DNA from: Cupriavidus sp. WKF15
Lineage (GTDB): Bacteria; Pseudomonadota; Gammaproteobacteria; Burkholderiales; Burkholderiaceae
NCBI RefSeq assembly: GCF_029278605.1
Contig: NZ_CP119573.1
Coordinates: forward strand, 62,001 to 126,000
DNA: 64,000 bases
Direction of reading: 5' to 3'
Below the pieces are notes generated by a model. That model did not search any database. It was given only the letters and a program-made list of their open reading frames with translations, and was not told the origin of the DNA. Below, one piece after another: positions 1 to 9,359 of this stretch (positions are counted from its first letter, which is position 1; each line of letters opens with the position of its first letter). A program made the translations under genes and the position numbers.

Positions 1-1
1 C

Positions 2-1285
2 GTGTCGGCAGTGCTAGCACAGATGGAGCGCTTCGCAGAGGCAGTGCGCAGCGGCGCATGGACAGGTTTTGACGGCCGCGCCATCACGGATGTGGTCAAC
101 ATCGGCATCGGCGGTTCCGACCTTGGGCCGCGCATGGTGTGCCGCGCCCTGGTACAGGATGCGGAATGCGCGCCGCGCATGCATTTCGTCGCCAACGTGG
201 ACGGCTGCGATCTGGCTGGCAAGCTGCCACGCCTGGATCCGGCCACCACGCTGGTGATCGTCTGTTCCAAGACGTTCACGACGCTGGAAACCATGGCCAA
301 CGCCCGCACCGCGCGCGACTGGCTGGTGCGCCACGGGGCCACGCAGGCCAGCCTGGCCCGCCATTTCGTGGCGGTGTCGACAAACCGCGACGCCGTGGCC
401 GCATTCGGCATCGACCCGGTCAATATGTTCCCGTTCTGGGACTGGGTCGGCGGCCGCTTCTCATTGTGGTCGGCGGTCGGCCTGTCGATCGCCGTGGCGA
501 TCGGCTTTGACCGGTTCCGCCTGCTGCTGGATGGCGCCAGGGCCATGGACCGGCATTTCGCCAGTGCGCCGCCCGAGCAGAACCTGCCGATGATTCTCGG
601 CCTGCTCGATGTCTGGTACCGCAGCTTCCTGGGCGCAGGCAGCCGCTGCGTGGCGCCCTATTGCGAGCCGATGGAACTGCTCCCGGCCTTCTTGCAGCAA
701 CTGGAAATGGAGAGCAACGGCAAGTCGGTGCAGCACGACGGCGCCGCGCTGGAGGCTGGCTCGGCCGCGGTGGTATGGGGCACCACCGGCACCAACGGCC
801 AGCATGCCTATTTCCAGATGGTGCACCAGGGCTCGCAGCTGGTACCGGTGGACTTCATCGCCTGCCTGCAACCGCACAGCGACTTGCCCGGCCACCATAC
901 CAAGCTGCTGGCCAACTGCTTTGCGCAAGGCGAAGCCTTGTTGCGCGGACGCACCGCCGACGAGGTGCGCGCAGATGGGCAGATCGATGAGGCGCTGGTG
1001 CCGCACCTGGTGTTCGAAGGCAACCGTCCCAGCAACACCCTGTTGTTGCAGCGCCTGGATGCGTTTCACCTGGGTGCCTTGCTCGCCATGTCCGAACATC
1101 GCACATTCGTGCAAGGCACACTCTGGAACATCAATTCCTTCGATCAATGGGGTGTGGAACTTGGCAAGATGCTGGCCCGCCCGATTGAGCGCGAACTGGA
1201 AGGTGCGCCGGGACAGTTGCACGACGCGTCGACAACCGCGCTGATCCGCCGCGCGTGCCGCGCCAGGGCCATGACGCCGGACTGA
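2..1285 (+). CDS. pgi: Glucose-6-phosphate isomerase, 5'-truncated by window edge
   Basis: Interconverts glucose 6-phosphate and fructose 6-phosphate in the cytoplasm. The visible 427 codons carry the family hallmarks: GIGGSDLGP phosphosugar motif near residue 36, the SKTFTT phosphate-binding segment, the MESNGK motif with the candidate catalytic Glu, the [13 protein letters not shown] segment with the catalytic His, and the [10 protein letters not shown] signature with the catalytic Lys near the C-terminus. The family is usually about 540-550 residues, so roughly 110-120 N-terminal residues lie outside the window; the GTG at base 2 is just the first codon visible. A sugar kinase follows 88 bp downstream on the same strand, which suggests a sugar-phosphate context. 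Function is confident. Confidence 0.96.
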   Translation: MSAVLAQMERFAEAVRSGAWTGFDGRAITDVVNIGIGGSDLGPRMVCRALVQDAECAPRMHFVANVDGCDLAGKLPRLDPATTLVIVCSKTFTTLETMANARTARDWLVRHGATQASLARHFVAVSTNRDAVAAFGIDPVNMFPFWDWVGGRFSLWSAVGLSIAVAIGFDRFRLLLDGARAMDRHFASAPPEQNLPMILGLLDVWYRSFLGAGSRCVAPYCEPMELLPAFLQQLEMESNGKSVQHDGAALEAGSAAVVWGTTGTNGQHAYFQMVHQGSQLVPVDFIACLQPHSDLPGHHTKLLANCFAQGEALLRGRTADEVRADGQIDEALVPHLVFEGNRPSNTLLLQRLDAFHLGALLAMSEHRTFVQGTLWNINSFDQWGVELGKMLARPIERELEGAPGQLHDASTTALIRRACRARAMTPD

Positions 1286-1373
1286 TATCTGCCGGACGCA
1301 GCAGCCCGGCCGCCCGCTTCCCCAATTCAATCCAGCCGCGCAGTTCGCGCGGGCTCAGATCCAGGAGTCATCG

Positions 1374-2282
1374 ATGTCCAAATCCTTGCCCCGCTACGTC
1401 GTATTCGGGGAGGCTCTCACCGACATGGTTCTCCAGGCCGACGGAACATGGCTCAGCCTGCCAGGCGGTTCCTGCTGGAACGTGGCACGCGTCGGCGCGC
1501 GCCTGGGCATCGACACGGCCTTTGCCGGCGCGGTCAGCCAGGACCTGTTCGGCGATGCACTGGCCCGGGCCAGCGAGCAGGCCGGACTGGACATGCGCTT
1601 CCTGCAACGTGTCGAACGCTCGCCGTTCCTGGCGTTTGTCGCTTCGCGTCATCCTCCGCAGTACTTCTTCGTGGGTGACGACAGCGCCGACCTGCATTTC
1701 GACCCGTCCCGGCTGCCGCAGGGCTGGCGCCAGGCGGCGCAAGTCATTCACTTTGGCTCCATCAGCCTGGCACGTCAGCCGCTGGCCGCGTGCCTGTGCA
1801 AGGAAGCCACGCTGGCGGCCGGCGCCGGCAAGCGCATTGCCTTCGACCCGAACTACCGCAAGCTGATGAATGCGCCGGGCTATGGCGAGGCGCTCGCGCA
1901 CATGCTGCGGCTGGCCGCCTACGTCAAGATCTCGGATGAAGACCTGGCGGGCCTGTTTCCGGCGCTGGCCCTGGACGCCGCGCTCGCCCAGGTGCGGGCC
2001 ATGGCGCCGGACGCCACCATCATGCTCACACGCGGGGCCGACGGCCTGACCCTGATCCGGTCCGAAACCGTGGTGGAGCAGCCGGCGTTCCGGGTGAACG
2101 TTGCCGACACCGTAGGTTGCGGGGATGCCGCCATGGGCGGCTGGATAGCCGCGCTCCTGGCCGAGCCACGGCCCGACCTTGCGGCACAGGCGCGCCAGGC
2201 CGCTGCCGCCGCGGCAGTGGCTGCCAGCCATGCCGGTGCATACGCCCCCTTGCGGCAAGAACTGGAGGGCCTGGCCGGCTGA
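1374..2282 (+). CDS. PfkB-family carbohydrate kinase (probable fructokinase)
   Basis: A 302-residue ribokinase-like (PfkB) kinase, expected to phosphorylate a sugar such as fructose using ATP. Visible signatures are the N-terminal substrate-binding GGSCWNVA segment (residues about 31-38) and the C-terminal ATP/anion-hole motif DTVGCGDAAMGG (about 243-254), where Asp of GCGD is the expected catalytic base. The usual GAGD is here GCGD, a tolerated variation. An ATCCAGGAG-type ribosome site precedes the ATG. Placement directly after pgi is consistent with feeding fructose 6-phosphate into pgi, but the exact sugar cannot be read from sequence. Confidence 0.88.
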   Translation: MSKSLPRYVVFGEALTDMVLQADGTWLSLPGGSCWNVARVGARLGIDTAFAGAVSQDLFGDALARASEQAGLDMRFLQRVERSPFLAFVASRHPPQYFFVGDDSADLHFDPSRLPQGWRQAAQVIHFGSISLARQPLAACLCKEATLAAGAGKRIAFDPNYRKLMNAPGYGEALAHMLRLAAYVKISDEDLAGLFPALALDAALAQVRAMAPDATIMLTRGADGLTLIRSETVVEQPAFRVNVADTVGCGDAAMGGWIAALLAEPRPDLAAQARQAAAAAAVAASHAGAYAPLRQELEGLAG

Positions 2283-2310
2283 CCGCCACCCGCTATGACG
2301 CCGGCGCCGC

Positions 2311-3702
2311 TCAAAAAATGTCCTCCATATGGTCTTTTTGCAAGCGGATATCCTCCGGACTGAGGACGATATAGCCAAGGGCTTTCAGCAACTGCACGGC
2401 CTCCAGTTCGGCATCCAGATACACAGGCCGTTCGGGGCGGCGCGCGCGGGGCGCGAGCAGCTGCGAGATGCTGGCATACGGGCTCGACACGTCCCTGCCA
2501 TCTGGTCGTCTGGCAGTAACGATGCGGTAATGCTCCAGGTTGGGTTTCCAGGAAACGTCAACGGCGGCATTGAACCTGGAGGTGCAAAGTCGTAGCCGCT
2601 TCAGCGCTGTCAGCCAGCGCACGAATGCATCGCGCTCGGTCGGAAGGTAACCCTTGAGCAAGACGTTGAGATCGTCCAGCACGGTGCCCCCTGCGGACAC
2701 CTGATCATCTTCCAATAAAGAAATCTCAAGCGCCACGCGCTGGTATCCGTCCTGGTCGTAGATCGCGCATTCGCTGTCCAGCACGCCCTCATACAGCAAT
2801 TCGCACAGCAGGGCCCACGCTCGTGGATTCTTGTCGAGCCTGCCTTCGAGCGTGGGATCCAGCTGGCTGAGAACGTCCGGGATGGGGCGGTCCTGGCCGG
2901 ACTGAAGGGCCAGGGCGAAGGCCGTTGCGTTGTCCGACCGCCTGTCGCCGCGTGCCAGCATTTGCACGGCGGCTTCCTTGAGTTCGCGGATTTCCGTGGC
3001 GGTATCGGTGGCTTGCTTCCATGCATACTCTTCGAGACTGGCAGCCAGTTTGCGCGCTGGCCTGGCCAGTTGGCCGGCCAGTGTCTGGACGAAGCCCACG
3101 CATACACTGCAGCGGCATTCCAGGCGACCAGCATGCAGGAAGCCGGCGTATAACCGTTCCTGATGTCCGCAGTGCCGGCATTCGACAGAGAACCCGCCCT
3201 GCCGCGCCGGCCGCTGCATCGCGAGCAAGCCATCGACCTGGTAGTGGGCTTGTCCGTCGCAGCATGGACAGATCCACTGGAGCTTGTGCGCACCGTCGCG
3301 CGGCGCCACCGCGCGGTCAAACTGGCGCTCGATGACGCTTCGGGGAATCCCCTGGGAGCGCCCGAGCACGTCCGCGGAGTAGCGCCAATAGCAATACGAG
3401 TGCGCGGCGGCGGCCGCGTCCGGATCCAGACGCTGCAGCTCGGGCAGGAGGCTGGTACTGCGCCGGATCTCGTCTGCCCAGGCATCAACCAGCGCTGGCC
3501 CGCCTGGCATCACGGCTTCAAGGGCGGCGCGGCTCTGCGCCAGGAAGTCCGGCACGTGAACCCGGCGGATGAAGTCCTCGTTCTCGAGCCAGAACAAATG
3601 CCCGGGGAGGGTTTCCAGTGCATCGACGCCGGCCCTGACTTCTGCCATGCCCGGACAGGCAAGAAATGTGAAAGGTCTACTAAACAGGAAAGTATCTGCC
3701 AT
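2311..3702 (-). CDS. Hypothetical protein with zinc-ribbon-like cysteine pairs
   Basis: I do not recognise a named family. The frame can start at an upstream TTG (3741), but the ATG at 3702 (MADTFLF...) gives a more natural 463-residue protein. The middle carries three cysteine clusters: ICPCC (C145/C148), VECRHCGH (C175/C178) and CRCSVC (C196, C198, C201), which look like one or two zinc ribbons. Flanking regions are alpha-helical-looking and rich in charged and aromatic residues with no signal peptide or membrane segment, so a cytoplasmic nucleic-acid or protein-binding role is possible but unproven. It is convergent with the kinase gene, and their ends are only 28 bp apart. Confidence 0.7.
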   Translation of the reverse strand: MADTFLFSRPFTFLACPGMAEVRAGVDALETLPGHLFWLENEDFIRRVHVPDFLAQSRAALEAVMPGGPALVDAWADEIRRSTSLLPELQRLDPDAAAAAHSYCYWRYSADVLGRSQGIPRSVIERQFDRAVAPRDGAHKLQWICPCCDGQAHYQVDGLLAMQRPARQGGFSVECRHCGHQERLYAGFLHAGRLECRCSVCVGFVQTLAGQLARPARKLAASLEEYAWKQATDTATEIRELKEAAVQMLARGDRRSDNATAFALALQSGQDRPIPDVLSQLDPTLEGRLDKNPRAWALLCELLYEGVLDSECAIYDQDGYQRVALEISLLEDDQVSAGGTVLDDLNVLLKGYLPTERDAFVRWLTALKRLRLCTSRFNAAVDVSWKPNLEHYRIVTARRPDGRDVSSPYASISQLLAPRARRPERPVYLDAELEAVQLLKALGYIVLSPEDIRLQKDHMEDIF

Positions 3703-3980
3703 GCTTTTGTCAGCGGGGGTATCCCGCCTACGAGACTTCAATCACCCCGCTTGCGAACACTCCGCCCCATGACGCGGGCGAACGCCATCGCGCGGACCGC
3801 GCAGCTTCATGGCGCCGGTCCGTCTCGGGGACTTTCCCCTTCTTGTTTTTTATGGGTATTCTGTCTCGCGCAGATTTACACCTGTCGCATGGGACAGCAT
3901 AGGCGATGCTGGCGCATCCTTACAAATTGAGGATGACTGGATGCGATACAGGCTCTATAGCCTCGTCGAGCACAGGAGCC

Positions 3981-4222
3981 TCACGATCGGACTGCACATG
4001 GCGTCCATAGCATCAGCGCGTGGCAGTTGGGATGTGAAAAGCATAATCTCCGGTCTCTTCCAATCTGCGTTGGTCCCGGGGCCGACAGGGCCAATTCGAC
4101 TCGCTGCTGCAGAGGCCAACGGTGCGCCGAAATTCCTGTGCTACGCCGAAAAGCGCTTGCAAAGTAACCGCGAGACAGGCCGCACTCTGCCGCCAACTCT
4201 GTCAGCGTCGACGCCGCAGTGG
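3981..4222 (-). pseudogene. AraC-family regulator remnant (HTH fragment)
   Basis: Read on the minus strand, the region encodes one half of an AraC DNA-binding domain: LTELAAECGLSRGYFASAFR followed by STGISAHRWPLQQRVELA. This matches the first helix-turn-helix of AraC proteins. After VELA the similarity stops abruptly and the second HTH is absent, as are about 200 N-terminal residues. The fragment lies in an otherwise gene-poor stretch (3703-4249). It is a decayed gene, not a functional regulator. Confidence 0.6.
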
Positions 4223-4249
4223 AAGCGGCCCGCCGCGACCCGAGGCCAG

Positions 4250-5236
4250 TCAGGCCGCCCGCATCGCCAGCGCGTAGTACGACGCGCCGTCCTCGCTGCG
4301 CTCCAGCATCGCGCGGACCGTCACCGTCAGCCCACTTCCGTCCCCCCGTTGCAACTCGGCGCCGAACTCCACCCGCGGCCGGGCATGCGTCATCCTGCGC
4401 AGGCGCGCCCCGGCATCGGCGAAACGTCGGGCGAACCCGCCGCCCAGCAGTTCACCGACATCGCAGCCGACCATCTCCACCAGCGCCGCATTGACCGACT
4501 CACAGCGCAAATCCCCGTCCAGCAATGCCATGCCTTCCGACGTCAACTCGAACACCGCCCGGAACCGCGCCTGCTGGTCGCGCAGCGACTGCTCGGCGAG
4601 CTTGCGCGCGGTATTGTCCATGCTGATGCCGACAATCTTGACGATGCGCCCGTCCAGTTCACGCACCGGTGTGGCGCGGGACGAAATCCAGCGGATGCCG
4701 CCGTCGGGCTGGTACAGGCGGAAGTCGAACTCGTGCGCCTGGCCTGTGCGCAGCGATTCCTCGTAGGCCGCGTTCATCATGGGAACGTCATCGGCATGCA
4801 CATGCTTCCAGAAGCTCTCGTTGCTGACGATGCGCCAGCCATACACGGCTTCGACGTTGGACGAGTAGGTAACATCGTCCGTGATCAGGTTCCATTCCCA
4901 CGTGACGATGCGCGCGCCCTCCTGCGCCAGCTTCATGCGCGCCTCGCTCTCCATGATCTCGGCCGTGTAGCGGCGGCGCATGTCGGTCATGGGGATTTCC
5001 ACCGCGCTCGATGTTTCCGCCTCTTGCCGCGCCTGCTCGCCGTAGCGCAGCCAGATCCAGTTGACGCCAAGGAACGCCGCCAGCTTGCGCAGCTTCTCGT
5101 AGTCGATCTCACCGCCCTTCGTCCATTTGTGGACGGCCGGGCGCGACACGTCGAGCGCGTTCGCCACCGCCTGCAGCGTGAGTTTCTTGTGTTCGAGCAG
5201 TTCCTTGAGGCGGAATGCAAAGCTGTTTTCTGTCAT
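4250..5236 (-). CDS. XRE-type HTH regulator with two PAS domains
   Basis: A 328-residue predicted sensor-regulator. Residues about 6-60 form an XRE/Cro helix-turn-helix (LTLQAVANALDVSRPAVHKW). Residues about 100-215 form a PAS/PAC unit (YGWRIVSNESFWKHVHADD, then FDFRLYQPDGGIRWISSRA), and about 220-325 a second, more divergent PAS. There is no kinase or other output domain, so it probably binds DNA in response to a small ligand, redox state or light. The start ATG overlaps the stop of the upstream LysR gene in an ACATGACA context, so the two are translationally coupled. That links it to control of the adjacent dmlA/carnitine genes, by inference only. Confidence 0.85.
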   Translation of the reverse strand: MTENSFAFRLKELLEHKKLTLQAVANALDVSRPAVHKWTKGGEIDYEKLRKLAAFLGVNWIWLRYGEQARQEAETSSAVEIPMTDMRRRYTAEIMESEARMKLAQEGARIVTWEWNLITDDVTYSSNVEAVYGWRIVSNESFWKHVHADDVPMMNAAYEESLRTGQAHEFDFRLYQPDGGIRWISSRATPVRELDGRIVKIVGISMDNTARKLAEQSLRDQQARFRAVFELTSEGMALLDGDLRCESVNAALVEMVGCDVGELLGGGFARRFADAGARLRRMTHARPRVEFGAELQRGDGSGLTVTVRAMLERSEDGASYYALAMRAA

Positions 5237-6147
5237 GTTCTGGATTCCCCGGTGGCATCCCCGAGATGCCGCATGAAAAACTCGACGCAGGCGCGCAGCC
5301 GTGTGGAGCCGGAAAGGCGCGAAGGATACACCGCCCAGATATCCGCGTCCTGGCGGTAGTCGGGCAGTACCTGCACCAGGCGGCCGGCCTTGAGGTCAGG
5401 TTCGACGTCCCACACCGAGCGCAGCATGACGCCATGCCCGGCCAGCGCCCAGCTCGTGACAATCTCCCCGTGGTTGGACGACAGGCGCCCGCCGACCTTG
5501 ACGTTGCGGTCGCCCTCCGGCCCGGTCATGCGCCAGATGCCGAAGGGATGGTCGCGCTCCTTGGTGACGAGGCAGTCGTGCTCCGTCAGCGCGTCGAGCG
5601 TCTGCGGCACGCCGCGCGCCGCGAGATAGGATGGGGCCGCGCACAGCACCCGCCAGTTGCGCGCCAGCCGGCGCGCGATCAGGTGCGGGGCGATGTCGTT
5701 GCCGATGCGGATGTCAAGGTCGATCCCCTCGGCCACGAGGTCGACCAGCTTGTCGAACACGTCGAAGCGGATTTCCAGGCCGGGGTACTGCTCGCACAGC
5801 GTGGAGATCAGCGGTGCGACATGCCGCCTGCCGAAGCCCACGCTGCTGCCGATCCGCACCAGCCCGCGCGGCGCGCCGCCGGCAGCGGAGACGTCGTCCA
5901 TCAACTGGCCGATCTCGTCGAGCACGTGGCGCGCCCAGCGGCACACGCGGTCGCCGTTTTCCGTCGGTGACACCTGGCGCGTGCTCCGGTGCAGCAGTTG
6001 CGCGCCCATCGCCTGCTCCAGCGCCTTGACGCGCTTGCTGACATAGGCGGGCGAGCTGCCCAGTTCCTCCGCGGCGGCGACGAAGCTGGCGCGCTGGGCA
6101 ACCAGGCAGAACACCCGCAGGTCTTCCAGTGGGGGCAGATTGTTCAC
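5233..6147 (-). CDS. dmlR: LysR-family regulator, DmlR-like
   Basis: A 304-residue LysR-type regulator. The N-terminal winged HTH (residues about 5-65, with FVAAAEELGSSPAYVSKRVK) is followed by a periplasmic-binding-like effector domain. It starts at GTG (6147), supported by an AGGAAA ribosome site. It is divergent from dmlA with about 100 bp between starts, exactly as dmlR (yeaT) lies beside dmlA in E. coli. The expected role is activation of D-malate dehydrogenase and perhaps the following carnitine genes in response to D-malate or a related hydroxyacid. The 3' end overlaps the downstream HTH-PAS gene by 4 bp. The family call is sure; effector identity is inferred from context. Confidence 0.88.
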   Translation of the reverse strand: MNNLPPLEDLRVFCLVAQRASFVAAAEELGSSPAYVSKRVKALEQAMGAQLLHRSTRQVSPTENGDRVCRWARHVLDEIGQLMDDVSAAGGAPRGLVRIGSSVGFGRRHVAPLISTLCEQYPGLEIRFDVFDKLVDLVAEGIDLDIRIGNDIAPHLIARRLARNWRVLCAAPSYLAARGVPQTLDALTEHDCLVTKERDHPFGIWRMTGPEGDRNVKVGGRLSSNHGEIVTSWALAGHGVMLRSVWDVEPDLKAGRLVQVLPDYRQDADIWAVYPSRLSGSTRLRACVEFFMRHLGDATGESRT

Positions 6148-6173
6148 GATTCGTGTTTCCTGTATCCACGGTT

Positions 6174-6190
6174 GCGCGGATGATCCGCGC
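6174..6190. promoter_or_regulatory. Palindrome in dmlR-dmlA divergent promoter region
   Basis: The sequence GCGCGGATGATCCGCGC is a perfect palindrome with 8-bp arms about a single central G, located between the divergent dmlR and dmlA starts. It is a good candidate operator, though for a LysR-type box the usual T-N11-A form is only loosely met. Confidence 0.4.
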
Positions 6191-6248
6191 GGGGTTTCCC
6201 GGCATCCTCGATCGCGTCCTGACCACCAGACACGAGCGAGACACCGCT

Positions 6249-7334
6249 ATGACCAAACCTTCTCCGAATGCATTCCGTATCGCTGCCATCGCCGGCGACG
6301 GCATCGGCAATGAAGTCCTCCCCGAAGGGCTGCGCGTCGTCGAAGCCGCCGCGCGCAAGTTCAACCTGCCCATCGAAGTGCGTCACTTCGAATGGGCCAA
6401 CTGCGACTACTACCTCCGCCACGGCAAGATGATGCCGGACGACTGGAAGGAACAGATCGACGGCTTCGACGCCATCTACTTCGGCGCCGTGGGCTGGCCC
6501 GACAAGGTGCCCGACCACGTCTCGCTGTGGGGCTCGCTGCTCAGGTTCCGCCGCGAGTTCGACCAGTACGTCAACCTGCGCCCGGTGCGCCTGCTGCCTG
6601 GCGTGCCCTGCCCGCTGGCCAACAGGAAGCCCGGCGACATCGACTTCTACGTGGTCCGCGAAAACACCGAGGGCGAGTACAGCTCGGTCGGCGGCCGCAT
6701 GTACGAAGGCACCGAGCGCGAGATCGTGATGCAGCAGTCGATCTTCAGCCGCCACGGCACCGACCGCATCCTGAAGTACGCCTTCGAACTGGCCCAATCG
6801 CGTCCCCGCAGGAAGCTGACTTCGGCCACCAAGTCCAACGGCATCGCCGTCAGCATGCCCTGGTGGGACGAGCGCACCGCCGCCTTGGGCGCGCAATACC
6901 CCGATGTGAAGTGGGACAGCCAGCACATCGACATCCTCTGCGCCCGCTTCGTGCTCCAGCCCGAGCGCTTCGACGTGGTGGTCGCCTCCAACCTGTTCGG
7001 CGATCTGCTCTCCGACCTCGGCCCGGCCTGTACCGGCACCATCGGTCTGGCTGGTTCGGCCAACCTGAACCCCGAGCGCAAATTCCCCTCGCTGTTCGAG
7101 CCGGTGCACGGCTCGGCGCCGGACATCTACGGCAAGCAGATCGCCAACCCCATCGGCATGATCTGGTCGGGCGCGATGATGCTCGATTTCCTCGGAGGTT
7201 CCGCAGGAAAGCAAGCGCATGACGCCATCCTCGCCGCCATCGAGACCGTGCTGCGCGAAGGCCCGCTGACACCGGACGCCGGCGGCACGGCCGGGACGAG
7301 CGACGTGGGCAAGGCCATCGCCGACGCCCTCTGA
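6249..7334 (+). CDS. dmlA: D-malate/tartrate dehydrogenase (decarboxylating)
   Basis: NAD-dependent oxidative decarboxylase of the isocitrate/isopropylmalate dehydrogenase superfamily, expected to convert D-malate to pyruvate and CO2 (tartrate and isopropylmalate are common side substrates). The start is the ATG at 6249 (MTKPSPNAF), giving 361 residues, the same length as E. coli DmlA. Motifs: GDGIGNEVLPEGL (N-terminal), VVRENTEGEYSSVGG (substrate loop), NLFGDLLSDLGP (metal and substrate) and HGSAPDIYGKQIANP (NAD site). It lies between dmlR and a carnitine-type transporter/oxygenase set, where D-malate would be the product of L-carnitine cleavage and semialdehyde oxidation. Confidence 0.92.
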   Translation: MTKPSPNAFRIAAIAGDGIGNEVLPEGLRVVEAAARKFNLPIEVRHFEWANCDYYLRHGKMMPDDWKEQIDGFDAIYFGAVGWPDKVPDHVSLWGSLLRFRREFDQYVNLRPVRLLPGVPCPLANRKPGDIDFYVVRENTEGEYSSVGGRMYEGTEREIVMQQSIFSRHGTDRILKYAFELAQSRPRRKLTSATKSNGIAVSMPWWDERTAALGAQYPDVKWDSQHIDILCARFVLQPERFDVVVASNLFGDLLSDLGPACTGTIGLAGSANLNPERKFPSLFEPVHGSAPDIYGKQIANPIGMIWSGAMMLDFLGGSAGKQAHDAILAAIETVLREGPLTPDAGGTAGTSDVGKAIADAL

Positions 7335-7473
7335 CGCCGGATTCGCGGGAGGACGTGACGCGGAATTCGTGCGGCACATCTCCCCCGCCTGCCGCGAGAA
7401 GGCCCATCCGGCACACATGCAGTTTTTTTCAGCGCGGAGCTTGTGCATCCCCGGGATTTTGCATAGAGTTTGC

Positions 7474-7507
7474 GTAAACCAATGGTTACTGTAAACCATT
7501 GGTTTAC
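7474..7507. promoter_or_regulatory. Tandem palindromic operator candidate upstream of BCCT gene
   Basis: Two adjacent inverted repeats share one consensus. The second, GTAAACCATTGGTTTAC (7491-7507), is a perfect palindrome with 8-bp arms. The first, GTAAACCAATGGTTAC (7474-7489), is the same element with one base missing. They sit about 95 bp before the transporter start and are likely a cooperative repressor or activator site. The protein that binds is unknown; GntR-type regulators use palindromes of this size. Confidence 0.6.
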
Positions 7508-7601
7508 AAAAAGCAAATCAAGAACGCGGACCCAACCGCGCCGGGTAGACAAGTTCCACCACAAAGCACCTATGCGCCAAGACGCATCGGAGGAGATCCA
7601 C

Positions 7602-9209
7602 TTGAAAACATCCACGCCCCGCCGCGACGGATTCCTGACCGTCTGCACGCTCACCGCCGTGCTGGTCACCGTCATCGCCATGGTCCGCTGGCCCGCCGAA
7701 GCGGCCGCCACTGCCTCCCAACTCTTCGACTGGTCCACGCGCTCCTTTGGATCGCTGGTGCAGATCTTCGTCTTCGGCTGCGTCATCGCCTGCCTGGCGC
7801 TGGCCTTCAGCAAGTACGGCAACGTGCGGCTGGGCGAAGGCAAGCCCGAGTACTCCACGCTGTCGTGGGTCTTCATGTTCATCTGCGCCGGCATGGGGTC
7901 GTCGACCATGTACTGGGGCGTGATGGAGTGGGTCTACTACTACCAGTCGCCCGGCCTGAACGTGCCCACCGGCACGCGCGAGGCGCTGGAATACTCCATC
8001 AGCTACTCGTTCTTCCACTGGGGCCTGAGCGCCTGGGCGGTGTATGCCCTGCCCTCGCTGGCCATGGCGTACCACTTCCACGTGCGCAAGAACAAGGGGC
8101 TGAACCTGGCGGCCATCATCGAGGCCATCACGGGCTTTCGCGCCACCGGGCCGGTCGGCCGGCTGGTGGACCTGATCTTCCTGCTGACGATGTTCGGGGC
8201 GCTGACGGTTTCCATCGCGCTGACGGCGTCGACCTTCACGCGCGGCCTGTCCGGCCTGTTCGGCGTGCCGGATACCTTCGTCACGCAGCTGATCGTGATC
8301 GTCGGCGTGTCGGTGCTGTTCTCCGCGAGCGCCTACATCGGCATCGACGGCGGCATGCAGCGCCTGAGCCATATGGTCTGCTGGGGCGCGCTGCTGCTGG
8401 CCGCCGTCGTGTTCGCCATCGGGCCGACCCTGTTTTCCGGCAACAACATCGTCAACGGCCTGGGCCTGATGCTCCAGAACTACGTGCACATGAGCCTGTT
8501 CACCGACCCCACCGGCGACGGCGCCTTCAGCCGCGGCTGGACGGTGTTCTACTGGCTGTGGTGGGTGTCGTACTCGCCGGGCGTGGCAATGTTCGTGGCG
8601 CGCGTGTCGAAGGGCCGCAAGATCAAGGAAGTCATCTACGCCCTGCTGCTGGGCGGCAGCGTCGGATGCTGGTTCTTCTTCGGCGCGCTGGAAAGCTACA
8701 GCATGCACCAGTTCATGTCGGGCGCCATCGACGTGCCGCGCATCCTGAAGGAGCACGGCGGCGAAACGGCCGTGGAAATGCTGCTGAGCGCGCTACCGGC
8801 CGGCAAGGTGTTCCTGGCCGTGTACCTGGCGATCATGATCGTCTTCCTCGCCGCCCACGTCGACGCCGTGGCCTACGCGGTGGCTGCCACCACTACGCGC
8901 AACCTGAAGGAAGGACAGGACCCGTCGCCGACCAGCCGCGTGTTCTGGTGCGTGATGCTGACGCTGGTGCCGCTGGCCATGCTGTTCGTCAAGGCGTCGC
9001 TGGAGACCATGAAGACAGCCGTGGTGCTGACTGCCATTCCATTCCTGGTCATCCTCGGCATCAAACTGTTCGGCCTGTTCCGCTGGCTGATCCAGGACCA
9101 CGCCGACACGCCGGCTCACCTGATCGAGGCGGCCCAGTCCGACGTCCGGCCGGACGGCGAGAGCCCCGCCGCGACCACCGACCGGGAAGCCGTCGTCGCC
9201 AACGTCTGA
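7602..9209 (+). CDS. BCCT-family transporter (probable carnitine/betaine uptake)
   Basis: A 535-residue betaine/carnitine/choline-type secondary transporter with about 12 transmembrane helices. The family core is clear: [38 protein letters not shown], and the Trp-rich helix [20 protein letters not shown] that forms the quaternary-amine aromatic box. I chose the TTG at 7602 because GGAGGAG lies 7 bp upstream; an in-frame ATG at 7572 would add 10 residues but lacks a good ribosome site. Position between dmlA and the carnitine oxygenase mirrors E. coli yeaV and argues for L-carnitine (or gamma-butyrobetaine) as substrate. The hydrophilic C-terminal tail may be regulatory. Confidence 0.9.
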   Translation: MKTSTPRRDGFLTVCTLTAVLVTVIAMVRWPAEAAATASQLFDWSTRSFGSLVQIFVFGCVIACLALAFSKYGNVRLGEGKPEYSTLSWVFMFICAGMGSSTMYWGVMEWVYYYQSPGLNVPTGTREALEYSISYSFFHWGLSAWAVYALPSLAMAYHFHVRKNKGLNLAAIIEAITGFRATGPVGRLVDLIFLLTMFGALTVSIALTASTFTRGLSGLFGVPDTFVTQLIVIVGVSVLFSASAYIGIDGGMQRLSHMVCWGALLLAAVVFAIGPTLFSGNNIVNGLGLMLQNYVHMSLFTDPTGDGAFSRGWTVFYWLWWVSYSPGVAMFVARVSKGRKIKEVIYALLLGGSVGCWFFFGALESYSMHQFMSGAIDVPRILKEHGGETAVEMLLSALPAGKVFLAVYLAIMIVFLAAHVDAVAYAVAATTTRNLKEGQDPSPTSRVFWCVMLTLVPLAMLFVKASLETMKTAVVLTAIPFLVILGIKLFGLFRWLIQDHADTPAHLIEAAQSDVRPDGESPAATTDREAVVANV

Positions 9210-9308
9210 TGGACCGATGGTTTGATGGTCAGGGCGGCGCCCCGCCGGCCTGACCCGACTCATTGCTCACACTTTGCCCGCCCCCTGGGCTTTTTCTTCC
9301 GCCTTGTT

Positions 9309-9325
9309 GTTAAACACGATTTAAC
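9309..9325. promoter_or_regulatory. Inverted repeat upstream of cntA (LysR-box-like)
   Basis: GTTAAACACGATTTAAC has 6-bp arms around a 5-bp centre and contains a T-N11-A spacing typical of LysR-type binding boxes. It lies about 35 bp before the cntA start codon in a local AT-rich stretch, so it may overlap a promoter for the oxygenase genes. Confidence 0.4.
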
Positions 9326-9359
9326 GCTTAACTACAAATTAACCAAAGGAAACCGAATC

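Noticed and set aside
3809..5359. A 516-codon plus-strand frame over the HTH-PAS gene
   Set aside because: Arg/Pro/His-rich shadow of the minus-strand PAS gene with no ribosome site.
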